Shown here: one piece after another, positions 26,502 through 35,683 of the stretch
Layout: the number at the start of each line of letters is the position of its first letter
Position numbering within the stretch: the stretch's first letter is position 1
NCBI GenBank assembly: GCA_963814055.1
Contig: CAWFBJ010000031.1
Span: 124,001 to 188,000, forward strand
DNA: 64,000 nt
DNA from: AWTP1-13 sp963814055
GTDB lineage: Bacteria > Pseudomonadota > Alphaproteobacteria > Rhizobiales > Hyphomicrobiaceae
Direction: 5' to 3'
Position numbers and translations under genes: made by a program
Notes under the pieces: generated by a model
Told to the model about the DNA's origin: nothing
The model's database searches: none
What the model saw: the letters and a program-made list of their open reading frames with translations, nothing else

Positions 26502-27032
26502 GTGGCTGAGGTTGAAGGTCGGTCCGACATTCGACTGCGTCCCGTGGCGCCGGAGGATCGGTTTGTGGTGCGCCGGTGGCTGACCGACCCGCAGGTGCAA
26601 AGTTGGTGGGGTACGGCGGCCAGCGCGGAAGCCAAAATTACGCTGGCGCTTGCCAGCACAGCCGCGCTGCCGCGCATCATCGAACGCGACGGCATTGCCA
26701 TCGGCTACGCGCATGCCGTTGAAACCGGGTTGTGGGCTGCCGAGCCGCCCAAGGGTGTACCGGCTGGGGGCTGGGACGTCGACTATTTCGTGGCGCCGGT
26801 GGCGAACGACGCCGCCGAAGTCGGCAGCGCCGTGCTCGCGCTGCTGACAGAGGAAGTGTTCGCCACCACGCTGGCGGTGGCATGCTCCGGCCTCGTATCG
26901 ATCACGAACGAGGCGGCCGCGCGCGCTTACGAGCGGGCCGGGTTCCGCTGGCTGCGAGTGCTGCAGGACCCGCTACTCGGCCCTTCCTGGCTGATGCTGA
27001 AGGAGCGGCCGGGACTGCAGCAAGCTCGCTGA
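26502..27032 (+). CDS. GNAT-family N-acetyltransferase (AAC(6')-like)
   Basis: About 176 residues. The start RLRPVAPEDRFVVRRWLTDP, then VQSWWG, is the pattern of the Acetyltransf_8/AAC(6') group, and GWDVDYFVAP, VACSGLVSITNEAAARAYER and AGFRWLRVL form the acetyl-CoA-binding half. The acceptor is unknown; relatives acetylate aminoglycosides or small hydroxamate/amine metabolites. I prefer the GTG at 26502, eight bases after a GAAGG provided by the upstream palindromic repeat; a GTG at 26493 is also in frame. The 3' end overlaps the convergent NAD-GDH gene by about 130 bp. Confidence 0.75.
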   Translation: MAEVEGRSDIRLRPVAPEDRFVVRRWLTDPQVQSWWGTAASAEAKITLALASTAALPRIIERDGIAIGYAHAVETGLWAAEPPKGVPAGGWDVDYFVAPVANDAAEVGSAVLALLTEEVFATTLAVACSGLVSITNEAAARAYERAGFRWLRVLQDPLLGPSWLMLKERPGLQQAR

Positions 27033-30000
27033 GCTGGCCCGCGGCCACCACAAGGCGCGACACCGTCAGCGTGCCTTCCCCACAGGCGACGTCCTCGAGC
27101 GTAGACTGCAGGCGGTCGAGGCGCTCACCCTGCGCGGCGCGCCACACCTCCATGCCCCCGGCGGCAATCGCAGACCGCGTGAACGTTGCTTGCGCTGCCG
27201 CGAGCTGGCCGATCGCCTGGGCGATGGCAAGGCGGTCGTACTGATCCGACGATGCAATGGCGGCGCCCTTGGCGCCGAGGTCGGGAATGCGCAAGCGCTC
27301 GCCGATCTCAAGGAAAACGCGCGCTGCGGCAGACACCGGCTGACCGGTGGACTGCGCGATTTCAGTTATCGCCGGTGCCTCGCCAAGCACTTCGAGGCGG
27401 GCAACATCAGTAGCCAACTCGGCGGGGATGCCGCCTTCGCCGAGGCGGCGCGCCTCGCGCTCCAGGTCGGCCTTGCGGCGCGGCGGCAACACGCTTTCGA
27501 GCGTCGCGGTCAGCGCAGCGAGCCCGGCTTTGTGACGGGCAATCGTGCCGGCCAGGTCCGTGAGCGCCGCGCCGTTGCGCAGGAACCATTGTGTCTGTGC
27601 GTTCACCAGATCCCGAGTGGCTTCATAGAGGCGCAACTGCGCCTCGCCCTGCACCCGGCCGTCGAGCGCGTCGATGCGCTGCCAGAGCTCAGGCAGATCG
27701 AACACCTCGCGCGCCGCCATGAAGGCGAGCGCCACATCCGACGCCGGACGGCGCGTTTCGCCGGCGAGCCGCACAGCCATGGCCGGACCGCCGCGGTTCA
27801 CCACCGCGTTGGTGAGGCCCAGCGCAATGATCTCGCGGCGCAGACTGTGGCCGTCTATCCCTGCGCGATAGCGCTCGCGCAGGAGGGGTGGGAAATAGGC
27901 CGTGAGCCAGCTCTCGAGCTGCGGCTCATCCGGCACCCTGCTCTGCAGGATGTCGTGCTGCAGGGCGATCTTGGCGAAGCTCAGCAGCACGGCAAGCTCG
28001 GGCCGCGTCCGCCCGCGTCCGGCGCGGCCACACTCCAGTAATTCGCTGTCGTCGGGCAGCGATTCCAGGCTGCGCGTAAACAGGCCGCGCGTTTCGAGTG
28101 AGCGCATCAGCAGGGCATAGTCGGGAAGGTCGCGCGCGCTTCGGCGCTCGGCAAGACTCAACGCGAGCGACTGCTGATAGTTGTTGCGCAGCGAGGCTGC
28201 AGCCACGTCCTCGGTCATGGCCACCAGCAGCTTCTTGCGAGCGTCGGGATCGAGCTTCCCGGCGCGTGTCGCTGGCGCAATCGCGATCTTGATGTTGACC
28301 TCCTGATCGGAGGTGTTCACGCCGGCCGAATTGTCGATGAAGTCCGTGTCGATGCGCCCGCCGCGGGCGGCGAACTCGATGCGGCCGCGTTGCGTCACGC
28401 CGAGGTTGGCGCCCTCGCCGACAACCCGGGCGTTGACCTCGGTTGCCGCCACCCGCAGGGCATCGTTAGCCCGATCGCCTACCTCCTCGTCCCGCTCGGA
28501 AGAGGCCCGCACATAGGTGCCGATGCCGCCGAACCAAAGCAGGTCCGCCCTGCACTTGATAATGGCGCGCATCAGCTCGGCCGGGGTAACGCTCGCCGCG
28601 GCGAGACCGAGAAGGGTCTTCATCTCGTCGCTGAGGGCAATCGATTTGGCCGAGCGCGGGAATACGCCGCCGCCCTTGGAGATCTTGGACTTGTCGTAGT
28701 CCTGCCAGCTCGACCGGGCCAGGTTGAACAGCCGCTTGCGCTCGGCGAAGCTATCGGCACGCGGGTTCGGATCGATGAAGATGTCGCGATGATCGAAGGC
28801 CGCGACGAGCTGGATGTGCTCCGACAGCAGCATGCCGTTGCCGAACACGTCGCCCGACATGTCGCCGACGCCGACCACGCGAAAAGGTTGCGTCTGGATG
28901 TCGATGTCCATTTCGCGGAAATGGCGCTTCACGCATTCCCAGGCGCCTCGCGCCGTGATGGCCATGACCTTGTGGTCGTACCCGACGGAGCCGCCGGAGG
29001 CGAAGGCATCGCCCAGCCAGAAGTCGCGCGAGGTCGAGAGCTCGTTGGCGATATCAGAGAACGTGGCCGTGCCTTTGTCGGCGGCGACCACCAGGTAAGG
29101 ATCATCACCATCGTGGCGCACCACACGCGGGGGCGGCACGATCTTGCCGTCCTTCAGGTTGTCGGTGATGTCGAGCAACGCGGAGATGAAGATGCGGTAG
29201 GCGGCAATGCCTTCCGCCTGCACTTCGTCGCGCGTGCCCGAGCGCGGCAGCAGCTTGGGCAGGAACCCGCCCTTGGCGCCGGAGGGCACGATCACCGCGT
29301 TCTTGACCACCTGGGCACGGACGAGCCCTAACACCTCGGTGCGGAAGTCCTGCGCCCGGTCCGACCAGCGGATGCCGCCGCGCGCGATCGGCGCGAAGCG
29401 CAGGTGCACGCCCTCGACGCGCGGCGAATAGACCCAGATTTCGCGGTAGGGACGCGGCTGCGGTGCCGCCTCCACGGCGTTGCTGTCGAGCTTGAAGGCA
29501 ATGGTGTGCGGCGGTTTCCCGTCCGTGCCTACTTGGAAGAAGTTGGTGCGAACCGTGGCGCCGACGAGATTGAGGAACTGCCGCAGAATGCGGTCCTCAT
29601 CGAGACTCGGAACTGCGGCAAGCGCCCCCTCGATGCGCTGCCGGATAGGCTCCTCGGCGGCCTGCCGCGCCTTGACGTCCAGCTTGCGCGCCGAATCGAA
29701 GCGCAAATGAAACAGCTCGAGCAGGTCGCGCGCGACACCGGCATGGCGATAGAGGGTGTCGGCGATGTAGCGCGGACCGAACGGCGAACCGAGCTGGCGC
29801 AGGAAGGCGGCATAGGCCCGCAGCGTCGCCGTGGTGCGCCAGTCGGCGCCGGCCGCGACAACCAGGCGATTGAAATTGTCGTTGTCGGCCTGCCCATGGA
29901 AGACGGCAAGAAATGCGGCCTCCAGGCGCTTGTCGTGGGCGCCGAGTTCGATCGGCGCGCCGTCTGCGGTCTCAAGCACCATGTCGTGCAGCGTGACCTC

Positions 30001-31812
30001 GCGCATGTCGTCGGCAAAGACCGGGCGGACGTGATAGGAGCGCTCATCGATGGCGACAAAGCCCATGTTCTCGAGCAGGGGCACGCGTTGCGACAAGTTG
30101 ATGGGTCCGCCGAAGCGATAGACGGCAGCTCGGAAGCGATGCGCAGGAGCGTCGGGCTCGCGATAGAAGTCAATGGCAACAGGCAGATCAAGACCGAGCC
30201 GCTCGATGCGGGTGATGTCTTCGAGCGCGCGCTGGGCGGTGAAGGTTTCCGCGTAACCCGATGAGAAGGCCGTGCGGTATTTCGCCAGCAGCATGCCGGT
30301 ACGCGGACCCGAGGCTGCGATGGCATCGGCCAGCCTGTCGGCCCAGGTGCGCAGGATCTCGCTGATCCCGCGCTCCAGGTCCGCCACGTCCACCCGAGGC
30401 GTCACACCGTCGTAGCGGCCGACGATGAACTGCACGCGCACCAGCGGGCCGTCGGTGAAGTAGGGATAGAACGCGGCGATGCGGCCCTTGTAGGCCTCGG
30501 CCAGCAGAGCACCGATGCGTTCGCGCACACCCGACGTGTAGCGGTCGCGCGGGACATAGACGAGCAGGGAGACAAACCGGTCGAAGCGGTCGATGCGGGC
30601 AAACACACGCACGCGCGGCCGGGTCTCGAGGTCCAGGATGCCCTCGCTCCATTCCTGGAGCTGCACCGGCTCGATCTGGAACAGCTCGTCGCGCGGGAAG
30701 GTCTCCAGCACGTTCATCAGAGCCTTGCCCGCATGGCTGGCCGCCGGATAACCGGAGAGCTTGAGCACGGTCTCCGCCTTGTGCCGCAGAAAGGGGATTT
30801 CGCGTGGTGATCTGACATAGGCCTGCGACGTGAACAGGCCAACGATGCGGATTTCGCCGTCCAGCGTGCCGTCGCCGCGATAGGTCTTGATGCCGATGTA
30901 GTCCATGTGCACACGGCGATGCACGCGGCTGACCACACTGGCCTTGGTGATGATGAGCGGCTCGGGCGCAGCATAGAAGCGGCGGATCTCCGGCGTCATG
31001 TCGACCAGTTCAGCCCCGCGGCGCAGCACATGCACGGTTGGATCGCGCAGCACGCCGAGGCCGGCTTTGGCCGCCGGCACGAGGTCGCCTTTCTCGAGCT
31101 GGCCGGAAAGCCGGTACTCGCGCGAGCCCAGGAAGGTGAAGTTGCCGGCTTCAAGCCAGCGCAGGAAAGCAATGGACTCGCGCAGCTCGCCCGCCGGCAC
31201 GCCGCGCGGCCCAGCTTCGAGGTGCCGGATGGCTGCCTGCACCTGTTGCAGCATCGGCTTCCAGTCAGCCACCACCACGCGCACGCTGCCGAGGATGTCA
31301 GACAGAGCCTTGGTGAGATCGCGATGGGCGGCCTCCGGGAGGGGGGGAAGGTGGATAGCGATGTAGCTTTCCTGGTGACCGTCATTCCAGTTCTGGTCGC
31401 CCGGGCCGAGCAGCGCCTGAAGATTGCCGGCTTTGTCGCGCTCGGTCTTGAAGATGGGATGCAGGAGAAAACGTACAGTTAGCCCGCGCGCCTGCAGCTC
31501 ACTCAGTACCGAGTCAACCAGGAACGGCATGTCGTCGTTCAGGATCTCGACGACAGTGCTCTCGGACGACCCGTCCGCGGCTGTTGCCGAGCGGACGCGC
31601 AGCTTGTGCTTCCTGCCTGGCTTCTCGGCGATGAATTCGAATGCGGTTCGGGCATTGCCAGCAAGCCAGCCCGGGGGTGGCGCGTCGTGCCCGCCGAATC
31701 CATTGTGATCGTAGAGCAGCGACGCGAACCGAGCCGCCTGCGTTTTCTCGCCGAGTGCTTTCTGCACCTGGCGAATGATGCCATCGCCTGCCGTTCCCGC
31801 TGCAAGGGTCAT
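26902..31812 (-). CDS. NAD-specific glutamate dehydrogenase (large, GDH-180 type)
   Basis: The ATG at 31812, preceded by GGGAGAAGAG, gives 1636 residues, the size of the large NAD-GDH class that converts glutamate to 2-oxoglutarate and ammonia. An N-terminal regulatory region with ACT-like segments covers about 1-650. The catalytic domain has IPSGAKGGFLPKLLP, AYRIFISALLDITDNL, DPYLVVAADKGTATFSDIAN, SGGSVGYDHKVMAITARGAW, VGDMSGDVFGNGMLLSEHIQ, HRDIFIDPNPRADSF and KSKISKGGGVFPRSAK. The last about 45 residues after VVAAGQLSELA are Ala/Arg/Pro-rich and run antisense through the acetyltransferase gene, which suggests that the original stop codon was lost. It is divergent from the AhpD-like gene. 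Confidence 0.93.
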   Translation of the reverse strand: MTLAAGTAGDGIIRQVQKALGEKTQAARFASLLYDHNGFGGHDAPPPGWLAGNARTAFEFIAEKPGRKHKLRVRSATAADGSSESTVVEILNDDMPFLVDSVLSELQARGLTVRFLLHPIFKTERDKAGNLQALLGPGDQNWNDGHQESYIAIHLPPLPEAAHRDLTKALSDILGSVRVVVADWKPMLQQVQAAIRHLEAGPRGVPAGELRESIAFLRWLEAGNFTFLGSREYRLSGQLEKGDLVPAAKAGLGVLRDPTVHVLRRGAELVDMTPEIRRFYAAPEPLIITKASVVSRVHRRVHMDYIGIKTYRGDGTLDGEIRIVGLFTSQAYVRSPREIPFLRHKAETVLKLSGYPAASHAGKALMNVLETFPRDELFQIEPVQLQEWSEGILDLETRPRVRVFARIDRFDRFVSLLVYVPRDRYTSGVRERIGALLAEAYKGRIAAFYPYFTDGPLVRVQFIVGRYDGVTPRVDVADLERGISEILRTWADRLADAIAASGPRTGMLLAKYRTAFSSGYAETFTAQRALEDITRIERLGLDLPVAIDFYREPDAPAHRFRAAVYRFGGPINLSQRVPLLENMGFVAIDERSYHVRPVFADDMREVTLHDMVLETADGAPIELGAHDKRLEAAFLAVFHGQADNDNFNRLVVAAGADWRTTATLRAYAAFLRQLGSPFGPRYIADTLYRHAGVARDLLELFHLRFDSARKLDVKARQAAEEPIRQRIEGALAAVPSLDEDRILRQFLNLVGATVRTNFFQVGTDGKPPHTIAFKLDSNAVEAAPQPRPYREIWVYSPRVEGVHLRFAPIARGGIRWSDRAQDFRTEVLGLVRAQVVKNAVIVPSGAKGGFLPKLLPRSGTRDEVQAEGIAAYRIFISALLDITDNLKDGKIVPPPRVVRHDGDDPYLVVAADKGTATFSDIANELSTSRDFWLGDAFASGGSVGYDHKVMAITARGAWECVKRHFREMDIDIQTQPFRVVGVGDMSGDVFGNGMLLSEHIQLVAAFDHRDIFIDPNPRADSFAERKRLFNLARSSWQDYDKSKISKGGGVFPRSAKSIALSDEMKTLLGLAAASVTPAELMRAIIKCRADLLWFGGIGTYVRASSERDEEVGDRANDALRVAATEVNARVVGEGANLGVTQRGRIEFAARGGRIDTDFIDNSAGVNTSDQEVNIKIAIAPATRAGKLDPDARKKLLVAMTEDVAAASLRNNYQQSLALSLAERRSARDLPDYALLMRSLETRGLFTRSLESLPDDSELLECGRAGRGRTRPELAVLLSFAKIALQHDILQSRVPDEPQLESWLTAYFPPLLRERYRAGIDGHSLRREIIALGLTNAVVNRGGPAMAVRLAGETRRPASDVALAFMAAREVFDLPELWQRIDALDGRVQGEAQLRLYEATRDLVNAQTQWFLRNGAALTDLAGTIARHKAGLAALTATLESVLPPRRKADLEREARRLGEGGIPAELATDVARLEVLGEAPAITEIAQSTGQPVSAAARVFLEIGERLRIPDLGAKGAAIASSDQYDRLAIAQAIGQLAAAQATFTRSAIAAGGMEVWRAAQGERLDRLQSTLEDVACGEGTLTVSRLVVAAGQLSELAAVPAAPSASARKGRVAGPAALAASGTRPARKRARPPRS

Positions 31813-31939
31813 GAGGCTCTTCTCCCTGGGCGACTCTTTAGCGGATAATGTGACAGATAGATAAGGTGACAGGTGTGGGAAGATTGACAATTCACATGAT
31901 CGGTCGTTGAGAGTGGGTACCGCCACAAAGGACCCGTTG

Positions 31940-32614
31940 ATGACCAAGAAGCACAAGGTGATGGCCCTCGACGCGGGGCCTCCGGACCGCCTGGAGCCCG
32001 AGATCGCCGAGTATTTCCGCAAATGCGAGGAAAAGCTTGGCTTCGTGCCAAACGTGTTCCGCGCCTACGCTTTCGACAATGCCAAGCTCAAGGCCTTCAT
32101 CCTCATGGCCGACGACCTGATGCTCGGCGACAGCGGCCTCTCCAAGACCGAGCGCGAGATGATTGCGGTGGCGGTGAGCGCGATCAATCACTGTCACTAT
32201 TGCTTGACCTCGCACGGCGCAGCCCTGCGCCAGCGCGGCAAGGACCCCGAACTCGGCGAGCTGATCGCGCAGAACTACCGCGCCGCCGAACTCGATCGGC
32301 GCCAGAAGGCGATGCTCGATTTTGCGACCAGGCTCACGGAGGCACCCGACAAGATCGAGGAACCGGACCGGGAAGCGCTGCGCAAGGCGGGGTTCAGCAA
32401 TCGCGACATCTGGGACATCGCTGCCGTCGCCAGCTTCTACAATATGTCGAACCGCATGGCAGCGGCTGCCGACATACGGCCCAATACGGAGTATCACTAC
32501 TGGGTGCGGGAGCGCAGCGAAGAGGCGCCGCCCGTCGCGCTCAAGCGCCAGTCTGCGCGTGCCCCGGCCGCGACATCGGCTTCACCGCGGCGCCGATCGG
32601 CCCGCGGCGAATAG
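31940..32614 (+). CDS. peroxidase-related enzyme (AhpD-like, carboxymuconolactone decarboxylase fold)
   Basis: A 224-residue protein from ATG 31940, which has AAAGGA upstream; the frame extends to 31907. It carries the AhpD-type redox motif INHCHYCLTSHGAALR (CxxC plus downstream His), preceded by KTEREMIAVAVSA. The part RLEPEIAEYFRKCEEKLGFV and PNVFRAYA matches the alkylhydroperoxidase-like TIGR01926 group. Such proteins reduce peroxides using the vicinal cysteines; the electron donor is unknown. The last 30 residues are basic and Ser/Ala-rich. It is divergent from NAD-GDH; the 127-bp gap contains a direct repeat GTGACAG at 31850 and 31866. Confidence 0.88.
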   Translation: MTKKHKVMALDAGPPDRLEPEIAEYFRKCEEKLGFVPNVFRAYAFDNAKLKAFILMADDLMLGDSGLSKTEREMIAVAVSAINHCHYCLTSHGAALRQRGKDPELGELIAQNYRAAELDRRQKAMLDFATRLTEAPDKIEEPDREALRKAGFSNRDIWDIAAVASFYNMSNRMAAAADIRPNTEYHYWVRERSEEAPPVALKRQSARAPAATSASPRRRSARGE

Positions 32615-32718
32615 CCAATTGCAGGTCCGCGCTTGAAAGCGGCACCAGGAGTCTGCCACACTTGGCAGGCACATCAACGCGGGCCGACGATCTTCGGGAC
32701 GGACGGACTGGTGGGGGC

Positions 32719-33627
32719 ATGCGCAATACAATCGCAGTCATGAACACGAAGGGCGGGGTCGGCAAGTCCACGCTTGTATTGGCGCTGGCCGAGACGCTCT
32801 CGGCGCAGTTCCGCAAGAACGTGCTGATCATCGATTCCGACTCGCAGGCCAGCATCAGCTCCATGCTGCTGACTGCCGCCAACCTGCACCGGCTGCAATC
32901 GGAAGGTTTGACCATCGTCGACCTGCTGGTCGCGAGCGTGCTCAACAATGTTGCCGTGGAATGGCCGCGCTTCGTGGTCGGCGGCGTATCGGACGTGGAC
33001 GAGGCGCGCACTGTCTATCTGATCCCCAGCGACATGCAGCTCACGCTGTTCGAGCGCGAGGTCTCCAAGGAGAGCCTGCATCAGCGCTTACGCAGCAGCA
33101 TCAGCGGTTTGCTCGGCAATGTGCGCGGCGTGTTCGACGTGGTGCTGATCGACTGTCCGCCGGGGTTGTCGATCCTGACAGAGTCGTGGCTGCGCGAAGC
33201 CGATTTCCATTTCTCTCCGACCAAGCCGGACTACGTATCCACCTGCGGACTCGAGGTGTTTCGCCGCTTCAAGGGTCTCAACCCGGAGATGGGATTTGCC
33301 GACAACATCGGCGTGTGCGTCAACATGAAGGACGGCCATTCGCCGGTGGATGCCGACTACCAGCGCTGGCTGCTCAACAATCCCGAAAACCGATGCTTCT
33401 CCCAGCCCGTGCCGCGCACGAGCGCGCTGCAACACGCCTCGCAACTGAGCGCGGTGGAACGGTCTTATGTGGCCAAGTATCCAGGCGAGTCCGGTACTGC
33501 CATCAAGGCGATCGCCGAAGAGCTGCTGGCGAGGCTGGCGGAGGCCAATGCGCCGGGCGCAAAAAAGCCGGCACCGATGTCGAATGGGCCGCCGTCGCCG
33601 GCGCCGGTCCCCAACGTGACGAACTGA
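32719..33627 (+). CDS. ParA-like ATPase (Soj/MinD superfamily), orphan
   Basis: A 302-residue P-loop ATPase. It starts with the deviant Walker A motif AVMNTKGGVGKSTLVLALAE, followed by VLIIDSDSQASISSMLL (switch I) and VVLIDCPPGLSILTE (switch II/Walker B). This is the ParA/AAA_31 group, which positions plasmids, chromosomes or protein clusters. The middle contains an extra segment after SISSMLL and the C-terminal 30 residues are Pro/Ala-rich. No parB, parS cluster or second segregation gene is next to it, and the chromosome-type parAB next to gidB is not here. It may position another cargo. The role is open. Confidence 0.88.
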   Translation: MRNTIAVMNTKGGVGKSTLVLALAETLSAQFRKNVLIIDSDSQASISSMLLTAANLHRLQSEGLTIVDLLVASVLNNVAVEWPRFVVGGVSDVDEARTVYLIPSDMQLTLFEREVSKESLHQRLRSSISGLLGNVRGVFDVVLIDCPPGLSILTESWLREADFHFSPTKPDYVSTCGLEVFRRFKGLNPEMGFADNIGVCVNMKDGHSPVDADYQRWLLNNPENRCFSQPVPRTSALQHASQLSAVERSYVAKYPGESGTAIKAIAEELLARLAEANAPGAKKPAPMSNGPPSPAPVPNVTN

Positions 33628-33642
33628 GCCGGCCGCCCGCGA

Positions 33643-34167
33643 TCACCAGAAATCCGCAACCCACTCCGGTGCGCGTTCCATCGAATAGGTGAGGGACGCG
33701 TAGTGACCCTCGTGCACGACCAGCGGCGGCCGGCCGAAGGCTTCGAGATGCACGATGCGGCCGATGAAGATCGAATGATCACCGCAATCATGGCACGCGG
33801 TGATGTCGGCAGCGATCGTGGCGCTCGCGCCGCCAAGCACCGGCGTGCGACCTGTGCGCAAGAAATCCGGGGCGATGTCGGCCACCGGCCCGCCGGCGAA
33901 GTGGGTGCTCAGCCGCTCCTGGTCCCTGGCCAGGATGCTGACGCCGAAATGCCCGGCTTCGACGAGCAGCGGATGGATGCGCGCACGCTTTGCGACGGAG
34001 ATGACGCACAGTGGCGGCTCGAGCGAGCCCGACATGAAGGCGTTGGCCGTCATGCCGCGAACCTCGCCGCGCGCCTCGGTGGTGATCACGGTGACGCCGG
34101 TGGCGAACGAACCCATCACCCTGCGGAATAGCATGTGATCGACCGGTGCGGCATTCTCGTCGTTCAT
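33643..34167 (-). CDS. flavin reductase family protein
   Basis: A 174-residue FMN-binding split-barrel protein. MGSFATGVTVITTEARGEVR, GMTANAFMSGSLEPPLCVIS and FGVSILARDQERLSTHFAGG are the characteristic flavin-reductase segments, and DHSIFIGRIVHLEAF closes the domain. Such proteins provide reduced flavin to two-component monooxygenases. None is encoded beside it. It is convergent with the ParA-like gene with a 15-bp gap. Length is normal and the start has no better alternative. Confidence 0.9.
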   Translation of the reverse strand: MNDENAAPVDHMLFRRVMGSFATGVTVITTEARGEVRGMTANAFMSGSLEPPLCVISVAKRARIHPLLVEAGHFGVSILARDQERLSTHFAGGPVADIAPDFLRTGRTPVLGGASATIAADITACHDCGDHSIFIGRIVHLEAFGRPPLVVHEGHYASLTYSMERAPEWVADFW

Positions 34168-34281
34168 AGCCCGCGTCTACCCTACCCTGGACAGCAAAAG
34201 CAACCGCGTCCTGCAACTCAGCGCGCGGCAACATTTACACGGGAAGGCGGCGAGCGCCGACTGCCTATCGCACGCCGCTAA

Positions 34282-34746
34282 CTAGCCCTTTACGTCGAGA
34301 AGCTCGACTTCGAAGATCAGGGTGGCGTTGGGCGGGATAACGCCGCCGGCGCCGCGGGCGCCATAGCCGAGGTCCGGCGGGATGATGAGCGTGCGCTTGC
34401 CGCCGACTTTCATGCTGGCAACACCTTCATCCCAGCCCTTGATCACCCGGCCTGTGCCGATGGGAAACTCGAAGGGCTGACCGCGGTCGACCGAGCTGTC
34501 GAACTTCGCGCCCTTGGCACCGTTCTGATACAGCCAGCCCGTATAGTGCATGACGCAGATCTGGCCGGTGCGGGGTGTGGCACCAGTGCCGGCCTTGGTG
34601 TCCGCGATCTGTAGGCCTGATGCTGTGGTCATGGTTTTTCCTGGGCTCTGAGCCGTTGCGGGTATCGATGTGCCGGTTGCGACTGCGCCCGCCATTACCG
34701 TCGCGATGGCAATGACCATCAACCTATCGCACTTGAAGATTCGCAT
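34282..34746 (-). CDS. secreted FKBP-type peptidyl-prolyl cis-trans isomerase
   Basis: A 154-residue protein with an N-terminal signal sequence (about 1-33, MVIAIATVMAGAVATGTSIP, ending near ATAQS) and one FKBP domain. The domain shows CVMHYTGWLYQNGAKGAKFD, the active-site segment FEFPIGTGRVIKGWDEGV, and GVIPPNATLIFEVELLDVKG. It should accelerate proline isomerisation in periplasmic protein folding. GGGAG lies upstream of the ATG. It is a single-gene unit flanked by the flavin reductase and a 330-bp gap. Confidence 0.92.
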   Translation of the reverse strand: MRIFKCDRLMVIAIATVMAGAVATGTSIPATAQSPGKTMTTASGLQIADTKAGTGATPRTGQICVMHYTGWLYQNGAKGAKFDSSVDRGQPFEFPIGTGRVIKGWDEGVASMKVGGKRTLIIPPDLGYGARGAGGVIPPNATLIFEVELLDVKG

Positions 34747-35080
34747 TCGATACTCCCTGGGAGATCATTGGCGTGCACGCGCAGCACCCGCAGTGTTCAG
34801 CCCGTGCCATGTCGTCGTATATGCAAATGAAGGCGCGACTAGTTGCCAGATGCTCCACGCAAACCGTCGCTGAGTGCTGCTGGTAGCCGAGCGGGCCAAG
34901 ATCACGGCTTCACCATTCCCCGCGCAGGGAGGACCTGAAGATCTGCCCGAGTTCTACGACCGGATCATCAAGACACCATCTAAAGATCCCATGCGTCGTG
35001 AAGCGCAACGGCTCGCGCGCCGAATTCAGCACGCGAGCACGCATCAGCAATCTGCATGAACGCCCCGCCCGTCGCTCCAG
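34747..35080. other. intergenic region downstream of the small membrane protein gene
   Basis: This holds the promoter of the FKBP gene. A 61-codon plus-strand frame from GTG 34874 to 35059 exists, but I see no family resemblance and only weak coding character, so it is left unannotated. No repeat or strong hairpin is evident. Confidence 0.35.
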
Positions 35081-35302
35081 CTATCTGCCCGGTGAATATC
35101 TGTTCGGGAAACGAATGCCTTCCAACTGACCGTGCGGATAGTAATCCCAGGCTATGTAGACGGCGACAAAGATGATGACCGTAAGAATGGCTCCGACAAA
35201 CGCATTGCGCGTCAATGAATTGCCGATCAGCGACGCTACGAACACGAGCCCGGCTAAGAGCCCGATCGCTTGCATAGGAAGTTCTGCCCAGTTGATCGGC
35301 AT
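35081..35302 (-). CDS. small two-helix membrane protein (73 aa)
   Basis: From the ATG at 35302, preceded by AGGAG at good spacing, the product has 73 residues with two hydrophobic stretches, about 11-27 (IGLLAGLVFVASLIG) and 34-51 (FVGAILTVIIFVAVYIAW). A polar tail (YYPHGQLEGIRFPNRYSPGR) follows. The longer frame upstream to 35521 lacks membrane-protein or coding character. No family is recognised; it is most likely an inner-membrane protein of unknown function. Confidence 0.6.
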   Translation of the reverse strand: MPINWAELPMQAIGLLAGLVFVASLIGNSLTRNAFVGAILTVIIFVAVYIAWDYYPHGQLEGIRFPNRYSPGR

Positions 35303-35683
35303 GACGACACTCCTGTCAGTTGGTCCGAAAGTGCGGGATGCCATTCTATCAGATAGCTTCCACACACGGCGATGACATTGGGGGCCTGCGTCACTCCCGA
35401 CGATGGATCGGGCACAGCGCACGGCCTTCGGAAACAGAAACAACTTAGCACCCAAGCGCTTAGACGACGGGGACGGCCCGCGAGCGCTGCGGCATGGCGG
35501 AAAAACCGGCTCTCGAATCATCCAGCATCAGTTGCCCGGCTACCACAATTTGGACGCAACTGGCACTTGCCAATCGGGGGCGCAACGGCCGTCCACGACA
35601 GCAAAGAACATTGCGCGGCGCGCTGCGATGTGAATACCTCCCGCCCGCGTAATCGCGCCCTCGGGCCGAAAGGACGCCGGCCG
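35303..35683. other. 381-bp divergent intergenic region
   Basis: It lies between the small membrane protein gene (minus) and the DMT transporter gene (plus). The frames crossing it are extensions of the flanking ORFs and look non-coding. I see no operator-grade inverted repeat, RNA gene or terminator. Confidence 0.35.

Noticed and set aside
34874..35059. 61-codon plus-strand frame with GTG start
   Set aside because: Some protein-like segments, but no ribosome site and no known relative; too weak to call.
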